64,000 nucleotides of DNA from Sphingomonas kaistensis (GCF_036884275.1 NZ_CP145607.1:2157001-2221000); one strand, 5' to 3'; counted from the stretch's first letter, positions 8,351-16,975 are shown. Notes: generated by a model not told the origin, from the letters alone. Numbers and translations are program-made.

Positions 8351-9438
8351 GCCGCAAACCGTTGCTGATCCTCGGCGGTGCGCCGGATCAGGGTGCAGGC
8401 CTCGGTGATCTCATCGAGGGCAGTGTAGCGGCCGAAACCGAGGCGGATGCTTTGCCGGGCCTCCCGATCGCTGAGGCCGAGCGCGCGTAGCACATGGCTG
8501 GGGCGGCCCGAGCCGCTGGCGCAGGCGGAGCCGAGCGAAAAGGCGATCTGCCGGCAGTCCGAGAGCAAGCGGGCAGTATCGAGGCCTTCGCGGCGGACGT
8601 TCAGGTTGCCGCGATAGCGATGCTCGGTGCTGCCGTTGACGATCCAGTCCGGCCCGAGCGTATCGAGTGCGGCGTGCCAAAGTTGTTCGACATGCGCCCG
8701 ATCGGCCTCCCGCTGCTCAGCCGCCACCACCGCCGCAGCGCCGAAGCCAGCGCACAGCATCGGCGACAGCGTTCCGGACCGCATCCCCCGCTCCTGCCCG
8801 CCGCCGTGCAGGAGCGGCGCAACGTCCACGCCCTGGCGCACCCACAGCGCGCCAATGCCCTTGGGACCGTGGATCTTGTGCGCGCTGACGGCGATCAGAT
8901 CGGGACCGTCGGGAATGGGCAGGCGCCCGAACCCTTGCACCGCGTCGCAGAGCATCCGCGCGCCCGCGTCATGCGCCAGCCTGGCAATTTCGGTGATCGG
9001 TTGCACGACGCCGATTTCGTTGTTGACCAGCATCGCCGCGACCAGCGCCGTCGGCTGGCGCAAGGCGCTGCGAAGCCGGTCGAGATCGACCAGGCCATCG
9101 GGGCCGACCGGCAGAACGTCGATGTCGTGTCCCTCGCCGCGCAGCCATTCAGCGGTGTCGAGTACGGCCGCATGCTCGGTGGCGAGGGTGACGATGCGAC
9201 CTTTCACGCCCCCAATCGCCATATTCAGCGCTTCGGTCGCGCCGGAGGTGAAGATGACCTGCCCGCCCTCCGGCAGCAGCGCCGCGACCTGCCCGCGGGC
9301 ATGTTCGATGGCCGCCGCGGCTTCGCGTCCGGCGCGGCTTGGGCTGTGCGGATTGGCGAACTTGTCGAGCCACGGCAGCATCGCCGCCTTGGCTTCGGGC
9401 GCGAGCGGCGTGGTGGCCTGATAATCGAGATAAATCAT
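8347..9438 (-). CDS. Cysteine desulfurase, NifS/IscS type (copy 1)
   Basis: 363 residues. Class V PLP aminotransferase fold: YLDYQATTPLAPEA at the start, PLP lysine in SAHKIHGPKGIGALW, catalytic cysteine in LGSACASGSGRPSHVL. It would release sulfur from cysteine as a protein persulfide. Located between the ferredoxin (four-base overlap) and a second desulfurase (four-base overlap), so all three are one transcription unit. Shares the same motifs with copy 2 but the sequences differ clearly, so it is not a recent duplication. Confidence 0.92.
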   Translation of the reverse strand: MIYLDYQATTPLAPEAKAAMLPWLDKFANPHSPSRAGREAAAAIEHARGQVAALLPEGGQVIFTSGATEALNMAIGGVKGRIVTLATEHAAVLDTAEWLRGEGHDIDVLPVGPDGLVDLDRLRSALRQPTALVAAMLVNNEIGVVQPITEIARLAHDAGARMLCDAVQGFGRLPIPDGPDLIAVSAHKIHGPKGIGALWVRQGVDVAPLLHGGGQERGMRSGTLSPMLCAGFGAAAVVAAEQREADRAHVEQLWHAALDTLGPDWIVNGSTEHRYRGNLNVRREGLDTARLLSDCRQIAFSLGSACASGSGRPSHVLRALGLSDREARQSIRLGFGRYTALDEITEACTLIRRTAEDQQRFAA

Positions 9439-10508
9439 GCGGCGCGGCGGCGCTCGGCGATGGCGGCGAAGGCCGACACGAAAGCATCGATGTCGGTTTT
9501 GGTCGTCTGCGGTCCGAAGCTCAGGCGCAGCGCGCCGTCGGCGATCGCGGCCGGAACGCCCATCGCGGAGAGCACCCGGCTCGCCTTCATCTTGCCGCTT
9601 GCGCAGGCCGACCCCGCGCTGACCGCGAAGCCGGCGAGATCGAGCTGGATCAGCAGGCTGTCGCGCGACGTACCGTCTAGCGCAATGGCGCTGATCGCCG
9701 GGATCCGCTCCGCCTCAGCGGCGATCACGGTGCCGCCTGCCGACAGCACGCCCGCTTCGAGCCGCTCTTGAAGTGCCTTCATCAGCGGCATGACATCACG
9801 ATGCGCACCGCTCGCCAGCGCAGCGGCCATACCCATCACCCCCGGCAAGTTCTGCGTGCCGCGGCGATAGCCTTTTTCCTGTCCGCCGGACGGGGTCAGC
9901 GTCGTCAGATCCTTGACCAGCAAGGCGCCAATTCCGGGCGGCCCACCGAACTTGTGAGCGGAGATAGCGATGAAGTCGGCATGGGGAATCGCGATTTTGC
10001 CCGCCGACTGCGCGCAATCGGCGAGCAGCAACCCGCCCGCTTCGCGCACCCGCTCGGCGATCGCGGCGATCTGCTGGATAACGCCTGTTTCATTGTTGAC
10101 GTGCTGAACCGCGACCAGGGCCGGCTCGCCCGCCAGCGCGCGGTCCAGTGCGTCGAGATCGATCAGCCCGTTGGTATCCACCGGCAACACGGTCGCCGAC
10201 TCGCCCATGTGATAAGGCACCACATCATGCTCGGTCGCGCCGACCAGCCGCCGCTTCGGTAGCGCCCGCGCCGCGGCGATTCCGACCGCTTCGCTCGCTC
10301 CGCTGGTGAAGAGGATATCGTGGCGCCAGCCGAGAGCCTCGGCGATCGTCGCCCGCGCCCGTTCCAGCGCCGCCTTGGCCGCGCGCCCCTCGCCATGCGG
10401 GCTCGACGGATTGGCCCACAGCGTCAGCGCGCCCGCCATGGCCTGCTGCGCTTCCGGCAGAACCGGCGTGGTCGCGGCATGGTCGAGATAGATGCGGCGT
10501 CGGGTCAC
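9435..10508 (-). CDS. Cysteine desulfurase, NifS/IscS type (copy 2)
   Basis: 357 residues from the GTG at 10508, which has AAGG seven bases upstream; an upstream in-frame start at 10565 would read through the divergent promoter. Motifs: IYLDHAATTPVLPEA, PLP lysine in SAHKFGGPPGIGALL, catalytic cysteine in AGSACASGKMKASRVL. First gene of the unit with copy 1 and the ferredoxin. Which substrate pathway each copy serves (iron-sulfur clusters, tRNA thiolation) cannot be read from sequence. Confidence 0.9.
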   Translation of the reverse strand: MTRRRIYLDHAATTPVLPEAQQAMAGALTLWANPSSPHGEGRAAKAALERARATIAEALGWRHDILFTSGASEAVGIAAARALPKRRLVGATEHDVVPYHMGESATVLPVDTNGLIDLDALDRALAGEPALVAVQHVNNETGVIQQIAAIAERVREAGGLLLADCAQSAGKIAIPHADFIAISAHKFGGPPGIGALLVKDLTTLTPSGGQEKGYRRGTQNLPGVMGMAAALASGAHRDVMPLMKALQERLEAGVLSAGGTVIAAEAERIPAISAIALDGTSRDSLLIQLDLAGFAVSAGSACASGKMKASRVLSAMGVPAAIADGALRLSFGPQTTKTDIDAFVSAFAAIAERRRAA

Positions 10509-10521
10509 GGATACCTTGTGA

Positions 10522-10551
10522 TTGCTGTTTGTTGGCTCGGCTCTATATAAT
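10522..10551 (+). promoter_or_regulatory. Probable sigma-70-type promoter for the alpha/beta hydrolase gene
   Basis: TTGCTG, 18 bases, then TATAAT (10546-10551), placed 38 bases before the ATG at 10590. The -10 is a perfect consensus match. Assigned by eye only. Confidence 0.55.
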
Positions 10552-10589
10552 CGCGCCGCCTGCACCCGTCAGCTAAACAAAAGAGACCC

Positions 10590-11231
10590 ATGCCCGAAGT
10601 CATCTTTCCGGGGCCGGAAGGCCGCCTCGAAGGCCGTTTTCATCCCGGTCTGCGCCCCCGCGCGCCGGTTGCGCTGATCCTGCACAGCCACCCGCAGGCG
10701 GGCGGCACGATGAACAACAAGATCGTGCAGCTGCTCTACCAAACCTTTGTGAAGCGCGGCTTCGCGACGCTGCGTTTCAATTTCCGCGGTACCGGCAAGA
10801 GCCAGGGCACCTTCGACAATGGCATCGGCGAACTCTCAGACGCCGCCAGCGCGCTCGACTGGGTGCAGCAGATTCATCCCGAGGCCGAACAGACTTGGGT
10901 CGCCGGCGTCAGCTTTGGCGCCTGGATCGGCATGCAGCTCCTGATGCGCCGGCCAGAGATCAAGGGCTTCATCTCGATCGCCCCGCCCGCCAACATGTAT
11001 GATTTCGGATTCCTTGCCCCCTGCCCTTCGTCGGGCATCATCATTCAGGGCGAGCAGGACGAAGTGGTCAGCCCGGCGAGCGTCCAGAAGCTGGTCGACA
11101 AGCTGCGCACCCAGCGTCACATCACCATTCATCACGACACGATCCCGGGCGCGAACCACTTCTTCGCCAACGAACTCGACCTGCTGATGAAGAGCGTCGA
11201 CGGCTATCTGGACATGCGCCTCGGCCGCTAG
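10590..11231 (+). CDS. Alpha/beta hydrolase
   Basis: 213 residues. Family pattern: LILHSHPQAGGTMNNKI near the N-terminus, NFRGTGKSQG, nucleophile elbow VAGVSFGAWIG (Ser), EQDEVVSP (acid) and GANHFF (His), so the catalytic triad is complete. The closest widespread family is the small cytosolic hydrolase group often annotated dienelactone hydrolase/CocE-like. Substrate unknown. Divergent from the desulfurase operon and preceded by a strong-looking promoter. Confidence 0.88.
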   Translation: MPEVIFPGPEGRLEGRFHPGLRPRAPVALILHSHPQAGGTMNNKIVQLLYQTFVKRGFATLRFNFRGTGKSQGTFDNGIGELSDAASALDWVQQIHPEAEQTWVAGVSFGAWIGMQLLMRRPEIKGFISIAPPANMYDFGFLAPCPSSGIIIQGEQDEVVSPASVQKLVDKLRTQRHITIHHDTIPGANHFFANELDLLMKSVDGYLDMRLGR

Positions 11232-11235
11232 CGGC

Positions 11236-11403
11236 CTAGAGCACCCAGATCAGCACGTTCGCGACCAAGATCACCGCGACCACCATCATCAGCAGCCCCT
11301 GCTTGCGGTAGGTACCCTGCCACGCGAAGCGCGCGCCGAATGCCGCCAGCAGAAAGGCTGCCAGCATGACGATGGACAGAAGCGTGGACGCGGTGGTGTT
11401 CAT
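11236..11403 (-). CDS. Small two-helix membrane protein (55 residues)
   Basis: An ATG at 11403 with GGGAGG five bases upstream opens a 55-residue frame. Two hydrophobic helices (about residues 7-24 and 37-55) are separated by a short charged turn (FAWQGTYRKQG). The good ribosome binding site, clean hydrophobic/charged pattern and position between real genes support it. Function unknown; the fold is reminiscent of small respiratory or twin-helix membrane proteins, but I recognise no family. Confidence 0.65.
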   Translation of the reverse strand: MNTTASTLLSIVMLAAFLLAAFGARFAWQGTYRKQGLLMMVVAVILVANVLIWVL

Positions 11404-11456
11404 CGATCCTCCCGAAACGGTCTTTTAACCGCTGTTACACTAAACCGGCGTTCGTG

Positions 11457-11711
11457 ATGATCGGAGCCGACCAGCAACAGAAACTCGCCGAGGCGTTCGA
11501 GCGAATCGAGGGGACGATCCTGCCCTGCATCAGCATGATGCTGGACACGCTGCTCGACGCCTCGCTGGGGCTCGAGCATTCCGATCCCAAGGCGCTGGTC
11601 GCCGAACTGCAGACGCTGGCCGCCGAATTGGAAGAATTGACCCGCAGCGTCGAGCTCTGTTCGCCCTCGCACCTCGATCCAGGCTCCTACCGCACCAGCG
11701 CGAGCGCCTGA
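11457..11711 (+). CDS. Hypothetical helical protein
   Basis: 84 residues from the ATG at 11457 (a GTG one codon earlier is possible). Acidic and all-helical: QQKLAEAFERIEGTILPCIS, then VAELQTLAAELEELTRS. No Shine-Dalgarno sequence is visible; the start lies just after a TACACT box, so leaderless translation is conceivable. Divergent from the 55-residue membrane protein. Codon use matches the surrounding core genes. No family recognised. Confidence 0.6.
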   Translation: MIGADQQQKLAEAFERIEGTILPCISMMLDTLLDASLGLEHSDPKALVAELQTLAAELEELTRSVELCSPSHLDPGSYRTSASA

Positions 11712-11714
11712 GTT

Positions 11715-12662
11715 TCAGGCCACCCACTCGGCGTGCATCGCCGGGTCTATGTTGCCGCCGGTAATCATCACCACCGTTCCCGGACCTAGCGCAACCTTGC
11801 CCGCCAGCACCGCCGCAAGCGCCGCCGAGCCGCCCGGCTCGACCATCAGGCCAAGCTCATGCCAGGCGAAGCGCACGGCCGCGCGCACGTCGGCCTCGCT
11901 GACGGCCGCATGGCCCGCGCCCCTCGCCTGCAGCACGCCAAAGGTCAGCGGCGACACCAAAGGCGTCTGAAGCGCATCGCACGACGTCGGCGGCGCGTCG
12001 GGCCCGACCGGCACGATATGGCCGAGCGCAAGACTGCGCCCCATGTCGTCCCACCCCTCGGGCTCGACGATCACGATGTCGGCATCGGGGCAGGCCAGCG
12101 CGATGCCCGCGGCCAGCCCGCCACCGCCGCAGCAGACCACGATCTGTCGCACGGGCTCCGGGCACTGTTCGAGGATCTCCAGCCCCGCCGTTCCCTGCCC
12201 GGCAATGATGTGCGGATCATCGAAGCTCGGCACTACCACCGCGCCCCGCTGCGCCGCGAGGGCATGCGAAATGGCGACACGGTCCTCGGTGGCGCGATCG
12301 TAAAAGACGATCTCGGCCCCTTGCGCGCGGGTGCCCGCGACCTTGGGCGCCGGCGCGTCCGACGGCATGACGATGGTTGCCGGGATGCCGAGCCGGCGAG
12401 CCGCGATCGCGACGCCCTGCGCATGATTGCCGCTGGAAAAAGCAACCACTCCGGCGTGGCGCTCGGCCTCGCTGAGCAACGCCAGCCGATTGCTCGCGCC
12501 CCGCAGCTTGAACGAGCCACCGGTCTGCAGCGATTCGCATTTCAGCCACAGCTCGTGGCCGCCACGCTGCAGCGAACGGAGCGGCGTTTCCACAACCAGC
12601 TCTTCGATCCGGCGGGAAGCTGCGACGACGTCGGCTCGGGTTGGAAGATTGTCCTGTTGCAT
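11715..12662 (-). CDS. Threonine dehydratase-like PLP enzyme (serine/threonine ammonia-lyase family)
   Basis: 315 residues from the ATG at 12662. Fold type II PLP enzyme: Schiff-base lysine in TGGSFKLRGASN, asparagine loop SSGNHAQGVA and phosphate-binding CCGGGGLAAG. The length matches a catabolic-type or racemase-like enzyme without an ACT regulatory domain. Deaminates threonine or serine to a 2-oxo acid (known for the family); serine racemase or hydroxyaspartate ammonia-lyase activity is possible. Divergent from the decarboxylase gene. Confidence 0.88.
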   Translation of the reverse strand: MQQDNLPTRADVVAASRRIEELVVETPLRSLQRGGHELWLKCESLQTGGSFKLRGASNRLALLSEAERHAGVVAFSSGNHAQGVAIAARRLGIPATIVMPSDAPAPKVAGTRAQGAEIVFYDRATEDRVAISHALAAQRGAVVVPSFDDPHIIAGQGTAGLEILEQCPEPVRQIVVCCGGGGLAAGIALACPDADIVIVEPEGWDDMGRSLALGHIVPVGPDAPPTSCDALQTPLVSPLTFGVLQARGAGHAAVSEADVRAAVRFAWHELGLMVEPGGSAALAAVLAGKVALGPGTVVMITGGNIDPAMHAEWVA

Positions 12663-12736
12663 CAGAGCCTTAGTTGATCCGTGTCCACAGTGCGCCGGAC
12701 TGATGAATTGTCCGCGAAAAGAGCCCGCAAAAAATG

Positions 12737-12765
12737 TTGCGTTAAGGTGACCCCCTCCATATATC
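12737..12765 (+). promoter_or_regulatory. Probable promoter of the ornithine/lysine decarboxylase gene
   Basis: TTGCGT (12737-12742), 17 bases, TATATC (12760-12765), which leaves a leader of about 80 bases before the TTG start codon. By-eye assignment. The leader has GGAGGT just before the start. Confidence 0.45.
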
Positions 12766-12850
12766 GCGCCTCTCGCTGCCCCATGGGACTTCCAACCGCA
12801 AGGCAGCTGTTCGTCAACTGTCGCCGAAAGGCACTTGGAGGTCCCTTGCA

Positions 12851-14104
12851 TTGGCTGAGCACCCCTTCGCGCTGGGGCTAGCGCCCCGTTCCGATCGCAC
12901 CGAATCCTTTGTCGCTTCCGGTGCGGCTGACATTGCACGACTGAAGCCGGTCCAGCCGGTCACGCTGCTGCGTCCCCACGCCGCCCGTGCCGCTGCGCGC
13001 TTCTTTGTCGAGAAGTTTCCCGGCAAGTCGCTCTACGCGGTAAAGGCGAACCCCTCGCCCGACCTGCTGCGCGTGCTGTGGGATGGCGGCGTCACCCATT
13101 ACGACGTGGCCTCGATCGGCGAAGTCCGCCTGGTCAGCGACACGCTGCCCGATGCGACCCTGTGCTTCATGCACCCGGTCAAGGCCGAGGAAGCGATTGC
13201 CGAGGCCTATCACGGCCATGGCGTCCGCACCTTCAGCCTCGACAGCCTCGATGAGCTGGACAAGATCGTCTCGGCGACCGCCACCGACGGCGTTGCTGCA
13301 AGCGACCTAAACCTGCTCGTCCGCGTGCGGGTCTCGTCCGAGCATTCCAAGCTCAGCCTCGCCTCCAAGTTCGGTGCCGATCCGGCGGAACTGAAGGCGC
13401 TGCTGATGGCCGCCCGCCAAGCGTCCGACGCGCTTGGCCTGTGCTTCCACGTCGGCAGTCAGGCGATGACGCCTGCCGCCTATGCCGAAGCCATGGCTCG
13501 CGTCCGTGACGCCATTGTCGAAGCGGCGGTCACCGTCGACATCGTCGATGTGGGCGGCGGGTTCCCCTCGTCCTACCCGGGCATGGAGCCGCCGCCGCTC
13601 GAGGCTTACTTCGCCGTCATCCACGAATCGTTCGAAAAGCTGCCGATCAGCTACTCGGCCGAACTGTGGTGCGAGCCAGGCCGCGCCCTGTGCGCCGAAT
13701 ATGCCTCGGTCCTCGTGCGCGTCGAAAAGCGCCGCGGCGACGAGCTCTACATCAACGACGGTGCCTACGGGACGCTGTTCGACGCCGCGCACATCGGCTG
13801 GCGCTTCCCGGTCCAGTTGGTCCGTGACGAGGAAAGCGACACCCGTCCGCACGGCTTCAGCTTCTACGGACCGACTTGCGACGACCTCGACCACATGGTC
13901 GGGCCGTTCGAGCTGCCCGCTGACGTCGCTGCCGGCGACTATATCGAGATCGGCATGCTCGGCGCCTACGGCTCGGCGATGCGGACGCGGTTCAACGGCT
14001 TCGGCTCGGCCAATGGCTGGTCGGTCGTCGTGACCGACGCTCCGATGGCCTCGCTCTACGGCGAAGCTACGGCACCGGCGCGTTCGAACGTCGTTACGCT
14101 GTAA
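12851..14104 (+). CDS. Ornithine/lysine decarboxylase, fold type III PLP enzyme
   Basis: 417 residues from a TTG with GGAGGT eight bases upstream. Motifs: PLP lysine in SLYAVKANPSPD, HVGSQ, VGGGFPSSYPG glycine loop, CEPGRALCAE and the C-terminal catalytic cysteine motif YGPTCDDLD. These are the eukaryote/alphaproteobacteria-type ODC signatures. It would make putrescine (or cadaverine) in the cytoplasm. The next gene is deoxyhypusine-synthase-like, pointing to polyamine synthesis as the shared pathway. Confidence 0.92.
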   Translation: MAEHPFALGLAPRSDRTESFVASGAADIARLKPVQPVTLLRPHAARAAARFFVEKFPGKSLYAVKANPSPDLLRVLWDGGVTHYDVASIGEVRLVSDTLPDATLCFMHPVKAEEAIAEAYHGHGVRTFSLDSLDELDKIVSATATDGVAASDLNLLVRVRVSSEHSKLSLASKFGADPAELKALLMAARQASDALGLCFHVGSQAMTPAAYAEAMARVRDAIVEAAVTVDIVDVGGGFPSSYPGMEPPPLEAYFAVIHESFEKLPISYSAELWCEPGRALCAEYASVLVRVEKRRGDELYINDGAYGTLFDAAHIGWRFPVQLVRDEESDTRPHGFSFYGPTCDDLDHMVGPFELPADVAAGDYIEIGMLGAYGSAMRTRFNGFGSANGWSVVVTDAPMASLYGEATAPARSNVVTL

Positions 14105-14113
14105 CGGATCTTC

Positions 14114-14137
14114 CCCCTCCCGTTCGCGCGGGAGGGG
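14114..14137 (+). repeat. Nine-base-pair hairpin between the decarboxylase and DHS-like genes
   Basis: CCCCTCCCG (14114-14122), six-base loop, CGGGAGGGG (14129-14137), perfectly paired and ten bases after the decarboxylase stop codon. No T-run follows, so it is more likely an mRNA stabiliser or weak attenuator than a terminator. Confidence 0.5.
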
Positions 14138-14248
14138 TCGGGGGTCGGCCTGTCCCCCTGCTGAAACAATGACGGCCAATAGCGGGCAAGCGCCCACCCC
14201 AGCCCTTCCCGCCCGCGGGACGGAAACGCACGGAGCTATTGGAGCACC

Positions 14249-15304
14249 ATGAACACCGAAGCCAAGATCAACGACACCCGCAAGGCGGAGCTTCTCAGCA
14301 GCACCGTCGAGCATATCGACATCACCAAGTTCGACGCCCGCCCGATCGTCGAGGCGATGGGCAAGATGAGCTTCACCAGCCGCGACCTGTCGCGCGCGAC
14401 CGACATCTACAATCAGATGCTGAGCGATCCCGATTGCTCGGTGATCCTGGTGATCGCCGGCTCAACCTCGGCCGGCGGCTGCATGGACCTCTACGCCGAG
14501 CTCGTCCGCTCCAACATGGTCGACGCCATCGTCGCCACCGGCGCCTCGATCGTCGACATGGACTTCTTCGAAGCGCTTGGCCACAAGCACTATCAAGCGC
14601 TTGAAATCCCTGACGATGACACGCTGCGTTCGCTCTACATTGACCGCATCTACGACACCTACATCGACGAAATTCAGCTGCAGGACACCGACTTCACCAT
14701 CGGCAAGATCGCCGACACGCTGGAGCCGCGTCCGTACAGCAGCCGCGAGTTCATCAAGGAGATGGGCAAGTGGCTGCTGGAGAACGGCAAGAAGGACAAC
14801 AGCCTGGTCAAGCTCGCCTACGAGCATGACGTGCCGATCTTCTGCCCGGCCTTCACCGACAGCTCGGCGGGCTTCGGTCTCGTCAAGCATCAGGTCGATG
14901 CGATGAAGGCTGGTCGCCGGTACATGACGATGGATTCGATCGCCGACTTCCGCGAACTGACCGACATCAAGATCAAGGCCGGCACCACGGGCCTGCTGAT
15001 GATCGGCGGCGGCGTGCCGAAGAACTTCACGCAGGACACCGTGGTGTGCGCCGAGATCCTCGGTCACGAGGATGTAGAGGTGCACAAATATGCCGTGCAG
15101 ATCACCGTCGCTGACGTCCGCGACGGCGCCTGCTCCTCCTCGACGCTTCAGGAAGCCGCCAGCTGGGGCAAGGTCTCGACCGCGCTCGAGCAGATGGTGT
15201 TTGCTGAAGCGACCTCGGTCCTGCCGCTGCTGGCGTCCGACGCCTATCATCGCGGCCACTGGAAGAACCGCGCAAAGCGCGCCTTCGCCAAGCTGTTCGA
15301 TTAA
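14249..15304 (+). CDS. Deoxyhypusine-synthase-like protein (probable homospermidine biosynthesis enzyme)
   Basis: 351 residues, the deoxyhypusine synthase length. The catalytic lysine region EAASWGKVST matches the family motif around the enzyme-imine lysine, and the NAD-binding segments IAGSTSAGGC, GASIVDMDFFE and IGGGVPKNF are present. Bacteria lack eIF5A, so a deoxyhypusine function is unlikely; bacterial members are linked to homospermidine formation, using NAD and a putrescine/spermidine aminobutyl donor. The upstream ODC gene could supply putrescine. Followed by a strong terminator. Confidence 0.88.
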   Translation: MNTEAKINDTRKAELLSSTVEHIDITKFDARPIVEAMGKMSFTSRDLSRATDIYNQMLSDPDCSVILVIAGSTSAGGCMDLYAELVRSNMVDAIVATGASIVDMDFFEALGHKHYQALEIPDDDTLRSLYIDRIYDTYIDEIQLQDTDFTIGKIADTLEPRPYSSREFIKEMGKWLLENGKKDNSLVKLAYEHDVPIFCPAFTDSSAGFGLVKHQVDAMKAGRRYMTMDSIADFRELTDIKIKAGTTGLLMIGGGVPKNFTQDTVVCAEILGHEDVEVHKYAVQITVADVRDGACSSSTLQEAASWGKVSTALEQMVFAEATSVLPLLASDAYHRGHWKNRAKRAFAKLFD

Positions 15305-15335
15305 GTTTCGCTTGCGAACCAAAGCCGAATGACGG

Positions 15336-15366
15336 ACCCTCCCCGCCTCAAACGGGGAGGGTTTTT
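15336..15366 (+). terminator. Rho-independent terminator after the DHS-like gene
   Basis: ACCCTCCCCG (15336-15345), seven-base loop, CGGGGAGGGT (15353-15362), then TTTT: a perfect ten-base-pair GC stem with a T-run, 32 bases after the stop codon. Confidence 0.9.
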
Positions 15367-15368
15367 CA

Positions 15369-15806
15369 TTGCTGCAGCCAAGTCCTTTGCTCGGGCCAGT
15401 CGTCGCGCTCGTCGCCTGGTCGCTCGTCATGCTGGTGTGGATGGCGATCGCACGGGCCGGCGCGTTCAAGCGCCTCGGCGTCTCGCTGCGCACCATTCCC
15501 GCCGGCTCCCGCGGCTCGGCGCTCGACAATAGCCCGGAAGCCAAGGCGCAGTGGAAGGCGCACAATTACAACCATCTGATGGAGCAGCCGACGCTGTTCT
15601 ACGCGATCGTGCTGGCGCTGGCGGTAATGGGGTTCGATCACCCGATGAACGTGCTGCTGGCGTGGGGCTATGTCGGCCTGCGCATCATCCACAGCATCGT
15701 CCAGGCGACGATCAACGTGGTGGCGATTCGCCTGAGCCTGTTCGCGCTATCGACCCTGTGCCTCGCCGCGCTGACGCTGCACGCCGCCATCGCGCTCTGG
15801 CACTAG
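15369..15806 (+). CDS. MAPEG-family membrane protein
   Basis: 145 residues from a TTG at 15369, kept because LLGPVVALVAWSLVMLVWM is the usual first helix of the family. The diagnostic loop NYNHLMEQPTLFYAI follows at about residue 66. Four transmembrane helices are expected. MAPEG proteins include glutathione transferases/peroxidases of membranes; bacterial members are mostly uncharacterised. The start lies three bases after the T-run of the preceding terminator, so its promoter must overlap that hairpin or it depends on read-through. Convergent with the RNA methyltransferase gene (four-base overlap). Confidence 0.85.
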   Translation: MLQPSPLLGPVVALVAWSLVMLVWMAIARAGAFKRLGVSLRTIPAGSRGSALDNSPEAKAQWKAHNYNHLMEQPTLFYAIVLALAVMGFDHPMNVLLAWGYVGLRIIHSIVQATINVVAIRLSLFALSTLCLAALTLHAAIALWH

Positions 15807-16975
15807 CGACTGAAGGCGGCCGCCAGCTCGACGTGGGTGGACCAGCGGAATTGCCCGACCGGGCGCACCCAGTCGATCCGGTAGCCACCTGACACCAGCA
15901 CCGCCGCATCCCGCGCAAAGGTCGCGGGATTGCAGCTGACATAGGCGATCCGCGGCACAGCGGATGCGGCCAGCTCCGCCACCTGCGTTTCCGCTCCGGA
16001 TCGTGGTGGGTCGAGCACGACGGCGTCCAGGCCGGCAAGCTCCTCTGCCATGAAAGGGCGGCGATAGAGATCGCGATGCTGCGCAGCGACCGCCGGGGCC
16101 GCCCGCTTCAGCGCCAGCACGGCGTCCCGGCTCGCCTCCGCCGCGACGACCTTGCCGGGGAGCGCCAGTGCGAACGTGCCGATGCCGGCGAACAGGTCGG
16201 CGCTCGACTGCGCTTCGCCGATCGCGTCGATCACCGCGTCGACCAGCGCCTGCTCGCCATCCGCTGTGGCCTGCAGGAACGCGCCGATCGGCAGCGGCAC
16301 GGGTCGGCCCGACAGGGTGACGGTCGCCGGCTGCGGTTCCCACCGGACTTCGGGGCCAAGCCCTTCGTCGAGGCTGAGCCGCGCCAAGCCCTGCTCCTGC
16401 GCAAAGTCCACCAGCCCCTGCGCAGCCTCGAACCCCTCGGCCTTAACGCCTTTCAACAGCAGATCGACGCCCTGATCCGCAAGGGTCAGCTGAACCTCGG
16501 CCGTGCGTTTCGGCGCGAGGAGCTTCGCCAGCAGGTCGCGCAGCGGCGCGATCAGCGTGAACAGCTCGGGCCGCAGGATGTGGCATTCCTTGAGGTCGAT
16601 GATCCGGTTCGACTTCTCGGCGTTGAAGCCGAGCACAACCCCGTTGCCGGCCCTGAGCGCCCGCAATGTCGCGCGGCGGCGGCTGCGCGGCGGCGAGAAG
16701 TGCGGCGGGCGAATGTCGCCGGTGAGATCGTGCTGCGCCAGCGCTCCGGCGACGCGCTCGACGAGATAGTCGGCATAAGCCGCATCGTCGATGTGCTGAA
16801 GCTGGCAACCTCCGCATTCGGGAAAGTGGCGGCATGGCGGCATCTGCCGGTGCGGCCCCGGCGTCAGCGCTCCGTCGGCATCGACGAGATCGCCCGGTGC
16901 CGCAAAGGCAACATGACGGCCACTTGGCGTAACGCCATCGCCGCGCGCCGCGATCCGGACGACGGTTTCGCTCAT
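15803..16975 (-). CDS. Class I SAM-dependent RNA methyltransferase (RumA/TrmA-like m5U family)
   Basis: 390 residues from the ATG at 16975. Iron-sulfur cysteines near the N-terminus (PPCRHFPECGGCQLQH), SAM site DLFAGIGTFALAL, DPPRSGAE and the catalytic cysteine motif YVSCNPATFARD. This is the COG2265 family that forms 5-methyluridine in 23S rRNA or tRNA. A shortened N-terminal TRAM-like segment is present (VVRIAARGDGVTP). It overlaps the NAD(P)HX repair gene (ATGA). Confidence 0.92.
   Translation of the reverse strand: MSETVVRIAARGDGVTPSGRHVAFAAPGDLVDADGALTPGPHRQMPPCRHFPECGGCQLQHIDDAAYADYLVERVAGALAQHDLTGDIRPPHFSPPRSRRRATLRALRAGNGVVLGFNAEKSNRIIDLKECHILRPELFTLIAPLRDLLAKLLAPKRTAEVQLTLADQGVDLLLKGVKAEGFEAAQGLVDFAQEQGLARLSLDEGLGPEVRWEPQPATVTLSGRPVPLPIGAFLQATADGEQALVDAVIDAIGEAQSSADLFAGIGTFALALPGKVVAAEASRDAVLALKRAAPAVAAQHRDLYRRPFMAEELAGLDAVVLDPPRSGAETQVAELAASAVPRIAYVSCNPATFARDAAVLVSGGYRIDWVRPVGQFRWSTHVELAAAFSR

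Noticed and set aside
10509..10565. N-terminal extension of the second cysteine desulfurase
   Set aside because: It would extend over the promoter of the divergent hydrolase gene and adds no family sequence; the GTG at 10508 has a better ribosome site.
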